From Virgibacillus siamensis (GTDB lineage: Bacteria > Bacillota > Bacilli > Bacillales > Amphibacillaceae), in contig NZ_FUIH01000007.1 of assembly GCF_900162695.1 (NCBI RefSeq), positions 930,001 to 994,000 of the forward strand: a DNA stretch of 64,000 nucleotides, read 5' to 3'. This document shows, piece by piece, positions 51,925 through 61,329 of this stretch (position 1 is the first letter of the stretch; every line of letters begins with the position of its first letter). The position numbers and the translations under genes are program-made. A model generated the notes under the pieces. It was given only the letters and a program-made list of their open reading frames with translations, had not been told where the DNA came from and ran no database searches.

Positions 51925-53868
51925 ATGAAACGCGTATCTGCTGTAACGGTACGAAAACGAATAGTTACTGTTTTTCTTGCTGGTATACTGCTTTTTACAA
52001 TTATTGATGTCCGGCTGGGCTATGTTCAATTTATCATTGGTGATGAACTGATGAAAAAAGCGGATGAATCCTGGAGCAGGGATATTACATTTGAGCCTGA
52101 ACGCGGGAAGATTTTGGACAGGAATGGTGAAGTGCTTGCTGAAAATGTATCCGCACCATCTGTTATTGTTGTTCCGAAACAAATTAAAAATCCGCAAAAA
52201 GCAGCCGGAAAAATCGCCAACATATTAGGTATTACAGAAAAAAAGGCATATGAGTACGTTACGAAAAATGCTGTCTATGCAAGGATCCATCCGGCGGGAA
52301 GGAAAATTTCCGAGGAACAGGAAAAGGCATTCAGAACACTTAATTTGGATGGTGTTTATTTGGCGGAAGATTCGAAGCGTCATTATCCGTATGGGGATTA
52401 CTTATCCCATGTACTTGGTTTTGCCGGAATTGATAACCAGGGATTAATGGGGCTTGAACTCTACTATAATGATAAACTTAACGGGGACGAAGGCAGTCTA
52501 TCATTCTATTCAGATGCCAAGGGGATGAAACTGGAACAGATTGCAGATGAATATAAACCGCCCGAAGATGGATTAAATTTGAAAACTACGATCAATTTAA
52601 AGGTTCAAACCATCATGGAGCGGGAACTGGATCAGGCGGTAGCCAAATTCAATCCGGATGGCGCACTTGCGATAGCAGTAGACCCTGATACGGGCGGAGT
52701 ACTTGCTATGTCATCACGGCCTAATTTCAAACCGGAAAACTATCAACATGTTGATCCGAAAATATATAATCGGAATCTGCCAATTTGGAGCACATATGAG
52801 CCGGGCTCCACCTTTAAGATTATTACATTGGCAGCGGCGCTTGAAGAAGGCACGGTAGACTTGAAGCATGACAGCTACAATGACGATGGCGATATCAGTG
52901 TCAGCGGAACAAAGCTTCACTGTTGGAAAAGCGGTGGTCATGGTCATCAATCCTACCTGGAGGTTGTTCAAAACTCTTGTAACCCGGGATTCGTTAATTT
53001 AGGGATGAAACTCGGAGAAGAAAAACTGTTTTCTTATATCAGAGATTTTGGTTTCGGTCGTAAAACTGGTATAGATCTGAAAGGAGAGGGTAACGGAATC
53101 CTCTTTGATCCGGATAAAATAGGTCCGGTTGAATTAGCAACGACTTCGTTCGGACAAGGTGTTTCTGTAACGCCGATTCAACAGGTTATGGCTGTCGCTG
53201 CTGCGGTAAATGGCGGGAAATTATATGAGCCGTTTATCGCGAAAAAATGGATTGAACCGGAAACAGGAAATACGGTTAAGACGATTAAACCGGAACTAAA
53301 GGAAACTGTTATTTCTGCTTCCACCTCCAAGAAAATCAGGTATGCACTTGAAAGTGTTGTAGCTAAAGGAACGGGGCGTCCAGCATTTGTGGAAGGATAC
53401 CGGGTTGGAGGGAAAACCGGTACTGCGCAAAAAGTCGGACCCGATGGACGGTATATGAAGAATAATTACATTGTTTCTTTTATCGGATTTGCGCCTGCTG
53501 ATGACCCGGAAATTGTCGTATATGTTGCCATTGATAATCCAAAAAACACAGTAGCGTTCGGTGGGGTGGTATCAGCGCCTATCGTTGGTTCCATTATTGG
53601 TGACAGCTTGCGGGCAATGGGCGTGGCGCCGAGTAAAGATGGCATGAAGAAAAAACTCAAATGGACGGATCAGCCAAAAGTTGAAGTCCCTGATCTTGTT
53701 GGTCTTCAAAAAAGCGACCTCCGAAAATATTTGACGAATCTCTCCATTAAAGCGAGTGGAGATGGCAAGTATATAATTGATCAGGAACCATCGGCTGGAA
53801 CGAAGGTGGAAAAAGGCGATAAAATCCGAATATATTTATCTGACAAAAAAAATCGTGATTCGGATTGA
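51925..53868 (+). CDS. spoVD: sporulation-specific penicillin-binding protein SpoVD
   Basis: A 647-residue class B transpeptidase needed for spore cortex. Membrane anchor (about 13-32), dimerisation domain, active site STFK (Ser near 294), SCN (near 350) and KTGT (near 496), and a single C-terminal PASTA domain. Paralogous to pbpB but with one PASTA domain, as in B. subtilis. I start at MKRVSAVTVRKR, matching the B. subtilis N-terminus; two earlier in-frame ATGs lack a good ribosome binding site. Confidence 0.94.
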   Translation: MKRVSAVTVRKRIVTVFLAGILLFTIIDVRLGYVQFIIGDELMKKADESWSRDITFEPERGKILDRNGEVLAENVSAPSVIVVPKQIKNPQKAAGKIANILGITEKKAYEYVTKNAVYARIHPAGRKISEEQEKAFRTLNLDGVYLAEDSKRHYPYGDYLSHVLGFAGIDNQGLMGLELYYNDKLNGDEGSLSFYSDAKGMKLEQIADEYKPPEDGLNLKTTINLKVQTIMERELDQAVAKFNPDGALAIAVDPDTGGVLAMSSRPNFKPENYQHVDPKIYNRNLPIWSTYEPGSTFKIITLAAALEEGTVDLKHDSYNDDGDISVSGTKLHCWKSGGHGHQSYLEVVQNSCNPGFVNLGMKLGEEKLFSYIRDFGFGRKTGIDLKGEGNGILFDPDKIGPVELATTSFGQGVSVTPIQQVMAVAAAVNGGKLYEPFIAKKWIEPETGNTVKTIKPELKETVISASTSKKIRYALESVVAKGTGRPAFVEGYRVGGKTGTAQKVGPDGRYMKNNYIVSFIGFAPADDPEIVVYVAIDNPKNTVAFGGVVSAPIVGSIIGDSLRAMGVAPSKDGMKKKLKWTDQPKVEVPDLVGLQKSDLRKYLTNLSIKASGDGKYIIDQEPSAGTKVEKGDKIRIYLSDKKNRDSD

Positions 53869-53909
53869 TATTTGCTATAATAAACAGGTGTTGAAGTAAA
53901 TTTTTAAAA

Positions 53910-53936
53910 AAGAGGGTGTTCCTGCCCTCTTAAAAA
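53910..53936. terminator. weak terminator-like hairpin between spoVD and murE
   Basis: AAGAGGG (53910-53916) pairs with CCCTCTT (53925-53931). The plus strand continues TAAAAATTG, so termination would be partial at best. Confidence 0.4.
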
Positions 53937-53993
53937 TTGTTTAAAACCGAAATGAATATAAAGTGGAAAATATAAAATGATAGGATGTTTTAC

Positions 53994-55466
53994 ATGAAAT
54001 TATCAGAATTACTTTCTGAGCTTGCTTTTTATGAAACAAATGCGCCTATTGAAGACGTGGAAATCAGAGATATAGAAATGGACTCACGCGAGGTGCAGGC
54101 AGGTGATCTGTTTATTTGTATCGATGGTTTCACAGTTGATGGCCATGATTTCGCAGAACAGGCTGTTCAAAACGGTGCAAGTGCAATTCTTGCGGAAAAA
54201 GAGCTTGCAGTATCTATTCCCGTTGTGAAGGTTGCCAGCACTTCAAGGGCAATGGCGATGATTGCTGGTAAGTTTTACGATTACCCGACTAAACATTTTC
54301 CGCTGATTGGCGTTACAGGAACAAACGGAAAAACAACCGTTACCTATTTACTGGAATCCATATTTAATCAGTTTAACCGGAAGACCGGATTGATTGGCAC
54401 GATTCAGATGAAAATCGGTGAAGCTGTATATCCGGTAAAAAATACAACACCTGATGCATTATTTTTGCAGCGGACATTTAAACAAATGCGAGATGAACAG
54501 ATTGATCAGGGAATTATGGAAGTATCTTCGCACGCATTGGATCTTGGCAGGGTGCATGGGTGTGATTTTGATGTAGCGGTGTTTACGAATATTTCACAGG
54601 ATCACCTTGATTATCACCATAGTATGGAGGAATATTTGCATGCAAAAAGCCTGTTGTTCGCACAACTTGGCAACGGCTATGGTAATGGGAAGAAGAAATA
54701 TGCAGTAATCAATCTCGATGATCCGCATTCAGATATACTCATCCGCAGTACCGCACAACAAGTGATTACATATGGCTGTGAGAAGGACGCACAGGTGATG
54801 GCTGAAGATATTAACTTGGAAGTGACCAAAACATCGTTCAAATTAGTGACTCCTGTTGGCTCTGTTCAGGTCAACAGTAAACTGGTTGGCAAGTTTAATA
54901 TCTATAATATGCTTGCAGCAAGTGCTGCAGCTATAGCAGCGAATGTACCACTTTCGGCCATTAAAGATGCACTTGAACAAGTGAAAGGGGTTAGCGGCCG
55001 GTTCCAACCGGTCGAAGGAGATCATGACTTCGCGGTAATTGTTGATTATGCACATACGCCTGATTCTCTTGAAAATGTACTGGAAACGATTAAAGGATTT
55101 GCAAAGAAAAAGGTATATGTCGTTGTCGGCTGCGGGGGAGACAGGGATAAGACGAAACGTCCATTAATGGCGGATATAGCAATGAACTATGCAGATCATG
55201 TTGTGTTTACTTCTGATAATCCGCGTACCGAAAATCCTTCAGCAATACTGGATGATATGACGGAAGGACTTAAAGGGACACATTATGAAGTGATCGAAAG
55301 CCGGAAAGATGCAATCACCACAGCAGTGAAACAGGCTGATACGGATGATATTGTTCTGATTGCCGGAAAGGGACATGAAACATACCAGGAAATCGACGGT
55401 GTACGTCACGATTTTGATGACAGGGAAGAAGCGAAACAGGCAATCGATGCAAAGGAGAATTTGTGA
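53994..55466 (+). CDS. murE: UDP-MurNAc-tripeptide synthetase MurE (mDAP-adding)
   Basis: A 490-residue ATP-dependent ligase that adds the third stem-peptide residue. ATP-binding GVTGTNGKTT near residue 108 and the DNPR motif (SDNPRTENPS, near 408), which selects meso-diaminopimelate, are present, so the wall is the A1-gamma mDAP type. Start at MKLSELLSEL. Ends overlapping the murF start. Confidence 0.95.
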   Translation: MKLSELLSELAFYETNAPIEDVEIRDIEMDSREVQAGDLFICIDGFTVDGHDFAEQAVQNGASAILAEKELAVSIPVVKVASTSRAMAMIAGKFYDYPTKHFPLIGVTGTNGKTTVTYLLESIFNQFNRKTGLIGTIQMKIGEAVYPVKNTTPDALFLQRTFKQMRDEQIDQGIMEVSSHALDLGRVHGCDFDVAVFTNISQDHLDYHHSMEEYLHAKSLLFAQLGNGYGNGKKKYAVINLDDPHSDILIRSTAQQVITYGCEKDAQVMAEDINLEVTKTSFKLVTPVGSVQVNSKLVGKFNIYNMLAASAAAIAANVPLSAIKDALEQVKGVSGRFQPVEGDHDFAVIVDYAHTPDSLENVLETIKGFAKKKVYVVVGCGGDRDKTKRPLMADIAMNYADHVVFTSDNPRTENPSAILDDMTEGLKGTHYEVIESRKDAITTAVKQADTDDIVLIAGKGHETYQEIDGVRHDFDDREEAKQAIDAKENL

Positions 55467-56833
55467 TGTTGTTTACCACCGAGTGGCTGTCGACGATTTT
55501 TAAGGACTGTCAGGGAGCTTTCAAGGAACCATTGCCGATAAAAGAGGTAGTTACCGACAGCCGAAAAAATACAAATAAAGCGTTATTTATTCCAATTAGC
55601 GGTGAAACATTCGATGGCCATGATTTTATTAATCAAGCCTTTAATAATGGAGCTGTGGGTACACTGTGGGAAAAGGGAAAAGAGCTGCCAGGGTTTTTGC
55701 CTACTGATTTCCCCATTTATTTTGTGGATAACACACTAGTTGCACTTCAACAGCTTGCTTCAGCATATCGTGATGTGGTGGATCCGACAGTAATTGGAAT
55801 TACAGGATCGAATGGAAAAACAACAACAAAAGATCTGATGGCAGCTGTGTTGAAAAAATCATTCCGGACCCATAATACGGAAGGTAATTTGAATAATCAT
55901 ATTGGGGTCCCGTTAACGATTTTATCCATGCCGCGTGATACGCAGGTGCTTGTTGCAGAAATGGGAATGAACCATTTTGGTGAAATCGAAGTGCTTTCCA
56001 ACATTATTAAACCGGATTATGCCATTATTACAAACATCGGTGAATCACATATTGAATACCTTGGTTCACGAGAGGGTATCGCAACAGCTAAGCTTGAGAT
56101 TATCAAAGGAATGAATGAAGATGGCTGCCTCATTTTGGATGGTGATGAGCTGCTTCTTAAGCAGATGCACTCCCGGAACAATGTTATAACATGCGGATTT
56201 GATGCACACAATGATGTAATAATAAAACATGTGAACCTGGGGCAAAAACGAACACACTTCACACTTTCCAACGGGGAACAATATGCAATTCCGCTTATGG
56301 GGGGGCATCATGCGTTGAATGCAACATTTGCCATCACAATAGCTGGAAAAATGGGAGTTTCAGCAACCGATATGAATGATGCATTATCAACACTTGAGCA
56401 TACTTCTATGCGTTTCGAATTATTACAGGGAACAAATGGTGTTTCGGTTATAAACGATGCATATAATGCTTCACCAACATCCACAAAGGCAGCTATTACT
56501 GTAGTTAAGCAAATGGATGGATTTGATCAAAAGGTCTTGGTTCTTGGGGATATACTGGAGTTGGGAGAGCAGTCTGAATTATTTCATCAATCCATAGCAA
56601 ATGTGATTGACAATTCCATTACGGCAGTTTTTACTTTAGGAGAACAGGCAGAGCGTATTACACAGGAAACCAAGCAAAATAACCCATCAATTATCTGCAG
56701 GCATTATAAATCGAAAGAGGTACTGCTGGAGGCATTAGGGGAATATCTGAGGCAAGATACACTGATATTGTTTAAAGCCTCCCGTATGATGCAATTCGAG
56801 TGGTTTGTTGAAGAGATAGTTCACTCTAAGTAA
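55466..56833 (+). CDS. murF: UDP-MurNAc-pentapeptide synthetase MurF
   Basis: A 455-residue ligase that adds D-Ala-D-Ala to the UDP-MurNAc-tripeptide. ATP-binding GITGSNGKTTTKD near residue 110, EMGMNHFGEI, and INDAYNASPTS are characteristic. I use the ATG at 55466, eight bases after AAAGGAG; it overlaps the murE stop by one base. Confidence 0.95.
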   Translation: MLFTTEWLSTIFKDCQGAFKEPLPIKEVVTDSRKNTNKALFIPISGETFDGHDFINQAFNNGAVGTLWEKGKELPGFLPTDFPIYFVDNTLVALQQLASAYRDVVDPTVIGITGSNGKTTTKDLMAAVLKKSFRTHNTEGNLNNHIGVPLTILSMPRDTQVLVAEMGMNHFGEIEVLSNIIKPDYAIITNIGESHIEYLGSREGIATAKLEIIKGMNEDGCLILDGDELLLKQMHSRNNVITCGFDAHNDVIIKHVNLGQKRTHFTLSNGEQYAIPLMGGHHALNATFAITIAGKMGVSATDMNDALSTLEHTSMRFELLQGTNGVSVINDAYNASPTSTKAAITVVKQMDGFDQKVLVLGDILELGEQSELFHQSIANVIDNSITAVFTLGEQAERITQETKQNNPSIICRHYKSKEVLLEALGEYLRQDTLILFKASRMMQFEWFVEEIVHSK

Positions 56834-56868
56834 AAATATGGACGGTTGCTGCAAGAGGAGGAGAAACA

Positions 56869-57855
56869 ATGAACATATATATATTACTTATGACAATAGC
56901 GATAGCATTTTTAATAACCGTCCTTTTATCACCGATATTCATTCCTTTCCTGCGTCGCCTAAAGTTTGGACAGAGTATCAGGGAAGAAGGACCACAGTCA
57001 CATTTGAAAAAAACAGGAACACCTACTATGGGTGGTACGATGATTGTAATCAGTGTTATTGCAACAGCTTTGATTATGGTTGGCAAATTCAGTGACAGCT
57101 CCATTGGCTATGAGCTTTGGCTGCTGATATTTGTTCTTGTCGGCTATGGGTTGCTCGGATTTTTGGATGATTTTATCAAGGTAGCCATGAAACGAAATCT
57201 GGGGTTGACTTCACGGCAAAAAATGGTTGGTCAGCTTATCATAGCACTTGTATTTTACTTTATTTTGCAATATAACGATTTTGGGACGTATGTGCAAATC
57301 CCTGGTACTTCCATTCAACTGGAACTTGGTTGGGGCTATGCACTGCTGATTATTTTTATGCTTGTTGGTGCATCTAATGCTGTCAATCTTACTGATGGAC
57401 TTGATGGATTACTTGCAGGAACAGCTGCGATAGCATTTGGTGCATTTGCAATACTGGCATGGTATGGAACACCTCAGGCAGAAATCACAATTTTTGCTTT
57501 GGCTGTTGTAGGTGCCTTGCTCGGCTTTTTAGTGTTCAATGCCCACCCGGCCAAAGTGTTTATGGGAGACACCGGTTCACTCGCACTTGGGGGAGCAATC
57601 GCTGCAATAGCAATCTTGACGAAACTGGAAATTATTCTTATTATCATCGGTGGCGTATTTGTAATTGAAACACTTTCTGTCATCATTCAGGTAGTCTCGT
57701 TTAAGTTAACTGGTAAAAGGGTATTCAAAATGAGCCCGCTGCACCACCATTATGAATTGATGGGATGGTCTGAGTGGCGGGTAGTAACAACTTTTTGGCT
57801 CGTAGGATTAATCTTTGCAGCCTTAGGTATTTATATAGAGGTGTGGTTAACTTGA
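56869..57855 (+). CDS. mraY: phospho-MurNAc-pentapeptide transferase MraY
   Basis: A 328-residue, ten-helix membrane enzyme that makes lipid I on undecaprenyl phosphate. Conserved TPTMGGTM, FLDDFIK, NLTDGLDGL and MSPLHHHYELMGW motifs. Preceded by GGAGGAG. Its TGA overlaps the TTG start of murD. Confidence 0.96.
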   Translation: MNIYILLMTIAIAFLITVLLSPIFIPFLRRLKFGQSIREEGPQSHLKKTGTPTMGGTMIVISVIATALIMVGKFSDSSIGYELWLLIFVLVGYGLLGFLDDFIKVAMKRNLGLTSRQKMVGQLIIALVFYFILQYNDFGTYVQIPGTSIQLELGWGYALLIIFMLVGASNAVNLTDGLDGLLAGTAAIAFGAFAILAWYGTPQAEITIFALAVVGALLGFLVFNAHPAKVFMGDTGSLALGGAIAAIAILTKLEIILIIIGGVFVIETLSVIIQVVSFKLTGKRVFKMSPLHHHYELMGWSEWRVVTTFWLVGLIFAALGIYIEVWLT

Positions 57856-59198
57856 AGAAATTAACGAACTTCCCTTACGCACATGCCCTTGTATTGGGGC
57901 TGGCAAAAAGTGGAACTGCAGCAGCAAGACTGCTGTTACAAAATGGCATAAAGGTTCGGGTGAACGACAAACAAAGCAGTGGAAATGAAGAAGCAGTCAG
58001 CGAGCTTGAGTCAATGGGAGCAGAAGTAATAACCGGTTTCCATCCGCTTTCTGTATTGGATGATATTGATATTATTGTCAAAAACCCCGGAATTCCTTAT
58101 GAGAACCCATTGCTTACAGAGGCAGCCAATCGTGGTATCCCTATTATTACTGAAATTGAAATCGCTGGTAATTTGGTGGAAAGTTCAATTATCGGTATAA
58201 CCGGTTCGAATGGAAAAACAACAACAACCACGCTAATTACAGAAATGCTCAGGGAAAGCAATCAGCCGGTACAGGTTGCAGGAAATATTGGCTACGTTGC
58301 TTCCGAAGTCGCCCAGACACTTAAAGAGAGTGAAAAGATGGTTCTGGAGTTATCTTCGTTTCAGTTAATGGGTGTACAGACATTTAAACCGAAAATTGCT
58401 GTTCTTTTGAACATCTTTGAAGCACATTTGGATTATCATAAGACCTTTGAGAACTACAAAAAAGCGAAATGTAATATTTTCGCCAATCAATCAAAAGATG
58501 ATAACCTTGTTTTCAATGCGGATGATCCCGTCGTCAGTGAAGCAGTATTACAAGCATCGTCCTATAAAATACCATTTTCGATGGAAAAGCAACTTAATGA
58601 TGGTGCATGGATTGATGACAACAATATTTATTACGGGTCGGAAAAAATCATTAGCCGCAGTGAAATCGTGCTGGTTGGCAGTCATAACCTGCAGAATATT
58701 CTTGCTGCAGTTTGTGCTGCAAAATTAAGCGGAGCGACCACTAAAGGAATACGGGAAGTACTGACGACTTTTTCTGGTGTTAAACATCGCACACAGTATG
58801 TCGAAAATGTTGCCGGCCGATTATTTTACAATGATTCAAAGGCGACCAATATTCTGGCAACACAAAAGGCGCTGGCTTCTTTTCAACAACCGGTTATTTT
58901 ACTGGCAGGCGGTCTTGACCGGGGAAATGAATTTGATGATTTATTACCATATTTGAACCATGTAAAAGGTATGATTCTGTTTGGTGAAACCACTGAAAAA
59001 TTGGAGAAACTGGCAAATCAGGCCAATATCGATTTTATACAGCGCGCAGAAACAATGAATGAAGCAGTCACCTATGCATTTGACCATTCCGAAGAGGGGG
59101 ATGTCATTTTAATGTCCCCTGCCTGTGCAAGTTGGGATCAATACCGCTCCTTTGAAGAAAGAGGAGACATGTTTATACAAGCTGTGCATACATTATAG
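57852..59198 (+). CDS. murD: UDP-MurNAc-alanine--D-glutamate ligase MurD
   Basis: A 448-residue ligase adding D-glutamate, second stem-peptide step. VLGLAKSGTAAARLL N-terminal fold, ATP-binding GITGSNGKTTTTT near 116, and NDSKATN for UDP-substrate. TTG start in a TTGA overlap with mraY, eight bases after GAGGTG. The frame is open 26 codons further upstream inside mraY but that part is not MurD-like. Confidence 0.94.
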   Translation: MKKLTNFPYAHALVLGLAKSGTAAARLLLQNGIKVRVNDKQSSGNEEAVSELESMGAEVITGFHPLSVLDDIDIIVKNPGIPYENPLLTEAANRGIPIITEIEIAGNLVESSIIGITGSNGKTTTTTLITEMLRESNQPVQVAGNIGYVASEVAQTLKESEKMVLELSSFQLMGVQTFKPKIAVLLNIFEAHLDYHKTFENYKKAKCNIFANQSKDDNLVFNADDPVVSEAVLQASSYKIPFSMEKQLNDGAWIDDNNIYYGSEKIISRSEIVLVGSHNLQNILAAVCAAKLSGATTKGIREVLTTFSGVKHRTQYVENVAGRLFYNDSKATNILATQKALASFQQPVILLAGGLDRGNEFDDLLPYLNHVKGMILFGETTEKLEKLANQANIDFIQRAETMNEAVTYAFDHSEEGDVILMSPACASWDQYRSFEERGDMFIQAVHTL

Positions 59199-59230
59199 TA
59201 GGGGCTTGTTTAATAGAATATTGAAAAGAA

Positions 59231-59272
59231 TGCCCCTGTTCCGATGAAATTGGAAAAAGGGGTGTTTTTTTG
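59231..59272 (+). terminator. terminator-like hairpin overlapping the spoVE ribosome binding site
   Basis: AATGCCCCT (59229-59237) pairs with AGGGGTGTT (59258-59266, two wobbles), with a second TTCC/GGAA stem inside, and seven T residues lead straight into the TTG start of spoVE. The AAAAAGGGGTG ribosome binding site is part of the right arm, so the hairpin can hide it as well as terminate. Confidence 0.6.
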
Positions 59273-60382
59273 ATAAAAAGACTGTTCACATTCGAAAGGA
59301 AACCGGACTTTGCATTAATGCTCATTATCATTGCTCTGCTTACCATAGGAAGTGTCATGATTTACAGTGCTTCTTATGTCCAGGCGGAATATAATTTTGG
59401 GGATTCCTTCTTTTATTTAAAACGTCAATTGCTTTTTAGTGTGGTGGGAATTGCTGCGATGTTTTTCATTATGTCGATTCCTTATGGTACATGGAAAAAA
59501 TACAGTAAAATATTATTGCTTGTTTGTTTTATCCTGCTTCTTGCCGTATTGATTCCGGGGGTTGGGATGGAACGGAATGGTGCGCAGAGTTGGATAGGGA
59601 TCGGAGCATTCAGTATTCAGCCTTCCGAATTCATGAAACTTGGTCTGATCATCTATTTATCCGTTTTTCTGTCTGTTAACCAGAAGTACATTACCTCATT
59701 TAAAAACGGATTTCTGCCGTCTATAATTCTTGTATTCACGGCATTTGGCTTGATTATGCTGCAGCCCGACCTTGGAACAGGGGTTGTTTTAATATTGACC
59801 TGTATGATGATGATCTTTGTAGCCGGAGCAAAGCTATCCCATTTTTTTGGTATTGCGTCAATCGGGGTGGCGGGGTTTTTATACCTGATTATATCTGCCC
59901 CATATCGTATTAGCAGGATAACTGCATTTTTAAATCCATGGGAAGACCCCCTTGGTGATGGATTCCAAATTATCCAGTCCTTATATGCTCTGGGACCTGG
60001 GGGATTAATGGGGGTTGGACTTGGAAACAGTTTGCAAAAATACTTTTATCTGCCTGAGCCGCAGACAGATTTTATATTTGCCATTCTCGGTGAGGAATTG
60101 GGCTTTATTGGCGGTACCGCCTTAATTGTATTATTTGTACTTTTGTTTTGGCGCGGGGTCCGGATTGGAATAGAGGCACCAGATCCATTTGGCCGGTTTT
60201 TGGCACTTGGAATCGTTTCAATGATTACCATTCAGGTTATGATAAATGTCAGTGTTGTCATTGGTCTGATCCCTGTTACCGGCATAACACTGCCATTCTT
60301 AAGTTATGGGGGATCATCCCTGACATTAACAATGTGTTCAGTGGGCATATTATTGAATATCAGCAAGTATTCCAGAATATAA
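59270..60382 (+). CDS. spoVE: SEDS protein SpoVE
   Basis: A 370-residue, ten-helix glycosyltransferase of the SEDS family, the cortex-peptidoglycan polymerase partner of SpoVD. MIYSASYVQAEY, VGMERNGAQSWIGIGAFSIQ, LPEPQTDFIFAILGEELGF and LPFLSYGGSSLTL match SpoVE of B. subtilis more than FtsW. The TTG start is inferred from AAAAAGGGGTG five bases upstream; the next in-frame ATG (residue 17) lies too far from any such site. Confidence 0.92.
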   Translation: MIKRLFTFERKPDFALMLIIIALLTIGSVMIYSASYVQAEYNFGDSFFYLKRQLLFSVVGIAAMFFIMSIPYGTWKKYSKILLLVCFILLLAVLIPGVGMERNGAQSWIGIGAFSIQPSEFMKLGLIIYLSVFLSVNQKYITSFKNGFLPSIILVFTAFGLIMLQPDLGTGVVLILTCMMMIFVAGAKLSHFFGIASIGVAGFLYLIISAPYRISRITAFLNPWEDPLGDGFQIIQSLYALGPGGLMGVGLGNSLQKYFYLPEPQTDFIFAILGEELGFIGGTALIVLFVLLFWRGVRIGIEAPDPFGRFLALGIVSMITIQVMINVSVVIGLIPVTGITLPFLSYGGSSLTLTMCSVGILLNISKYSRI

Positions 60383-60456
60383 CGAAGTGTCTTCCAAATT
60401 TGGTTAAAACTGCTGTCAATCTGGGTAAAGTTTACTACGTATTTGATTTGAATATA

Positions 60457-60465
60457 TGATATAAT
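60457..60465 (+). promoter_or_regulatory. extended -10 promoter of divIB
   Basis: TGATATAAT contains a consensus TATAAT with TG one base upstream; no clear -35. Start would be near 60472, giving a leader of about 60 nt. Confidence 0.5.
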
Positions 60466-60481
60466 TCATGTAACACTAGTG

Positions 60482-60515
60482 AAGTGGCATTGTATGGTGT
60501 CACTTTAATTTTTTG
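60482..60515 (+). terminator. terminator-like hairpin in the divIB leader
   Basis: AAGTGGCA (60482-60489) pairs with TGTCACTT (60498-60505, one wobble), followed by TAATTTTTT. It lies between the extended -10 element and the divIB ribosome binding site, so it could end spoVE transcripts or attenuate divIB. Confidence 0.6.
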
Positions 60516-60531
60516 ACAAAGGAAGACATGG

Positions 60532-61329
60532 ATGGCAAAGAAAAAAATAGTATCGATTGAGGATCGAATCCCAAGATTAAAGCAGGAGCGGAAAAAGAAA
60601 GCGAACCGCAGATTAATATTCTATCTATCGGTCTTTTTTATCCTCATATCCATCATTGTCTATCTTCAGTCGCCGCTAAGCCATGTGAAGACAATCGAGG
60701 TAGATGGCAACAGTTATACCTCTGACAAACAAATCAAGGAACTGAGCGGTATATCCGATGATACAAATATATGGATGATCAATGAGGAAGATGTTGTCCG
60801 GACAGTAGGGAAGAATCCAATCGTTAAATCGGTCGATGTCAGTAAGGATTTCCCCTGGACAATTAAGATTCAAGTCTCTGAGTATGATTATGTCGGGTAC
60901 ATAAAAAAGAACGGAAATTATTTTCCGGTTCTTGGAAACGGCAGTATTTTAGCAGACTTAAAGAAAGAAACAGCTAATGGTGATGCACCAATCATGCTTG
61001 ATTTTTCAAATGAAAAGTATTTGAAAAATATGGCAAATCAATTGAATAAATTGCCGGACAGTATATTGAAACTGATTTCGGAAATTCATTGGAAACCAAC
61101 TGATGACAACCAAAATAAGATACTTTTGTACATGAATGATGGATATATTGTGGATGGAACAATCCGGGAATTTGCTGAAAAAATGAAATCTTATCCGTCC
61201 ATCGTTTCCCAAATTCAACCAGGGAAAAAGGGTATCGTCCATTTAGGAGTGGGTGCCTATTTTGAAGCATTCAAAAAAACTGATGGACAATTTGATGAGA
61301 AACAGCAATCCGAAGAATCAACCGAATAA
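60532..61329 (+). CDS. divIB: cell division protein DivIB (FtsQ)
   Basis: A 265-residue bitopic divisome protein: basic cytoplasmic tail, membrane helix (about 27-45), POTRA domain (about 48-117, starting VKTIEVDGNSYTS) and FtsQ-type beta domain, with an acidic C-terminal tail. It forms the FtsL-DivIC-DivIB complex. Start at ATG 60532, six bases after AAAGGAAG; an ATG four bases earlier is in another frame. Confidence 0.93.
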   Translation: MAKKKIVSIEDRIPRLKQERKKKANRRLIFYLSVFFILISIIVYLQSPLSHVKTIEVDGNSYTSDKQIKELSGISDDTNIWMINEEDVVRTVGKNPIVKSVDVSKDFPWTIKIQVSEYDYVGYIKKNGNYFPVLGNGSILADLKKETANGDAPIMLDFSNEKYLKNMANQLNKLPDSILKLISEIHWKPTDDNQNKILLYMNDGYIVDGTIREFAEKMKSYPSIVSQIQPGKKGIVHLGVGAYFEAFKKTDGQFDEKQQSEESTE

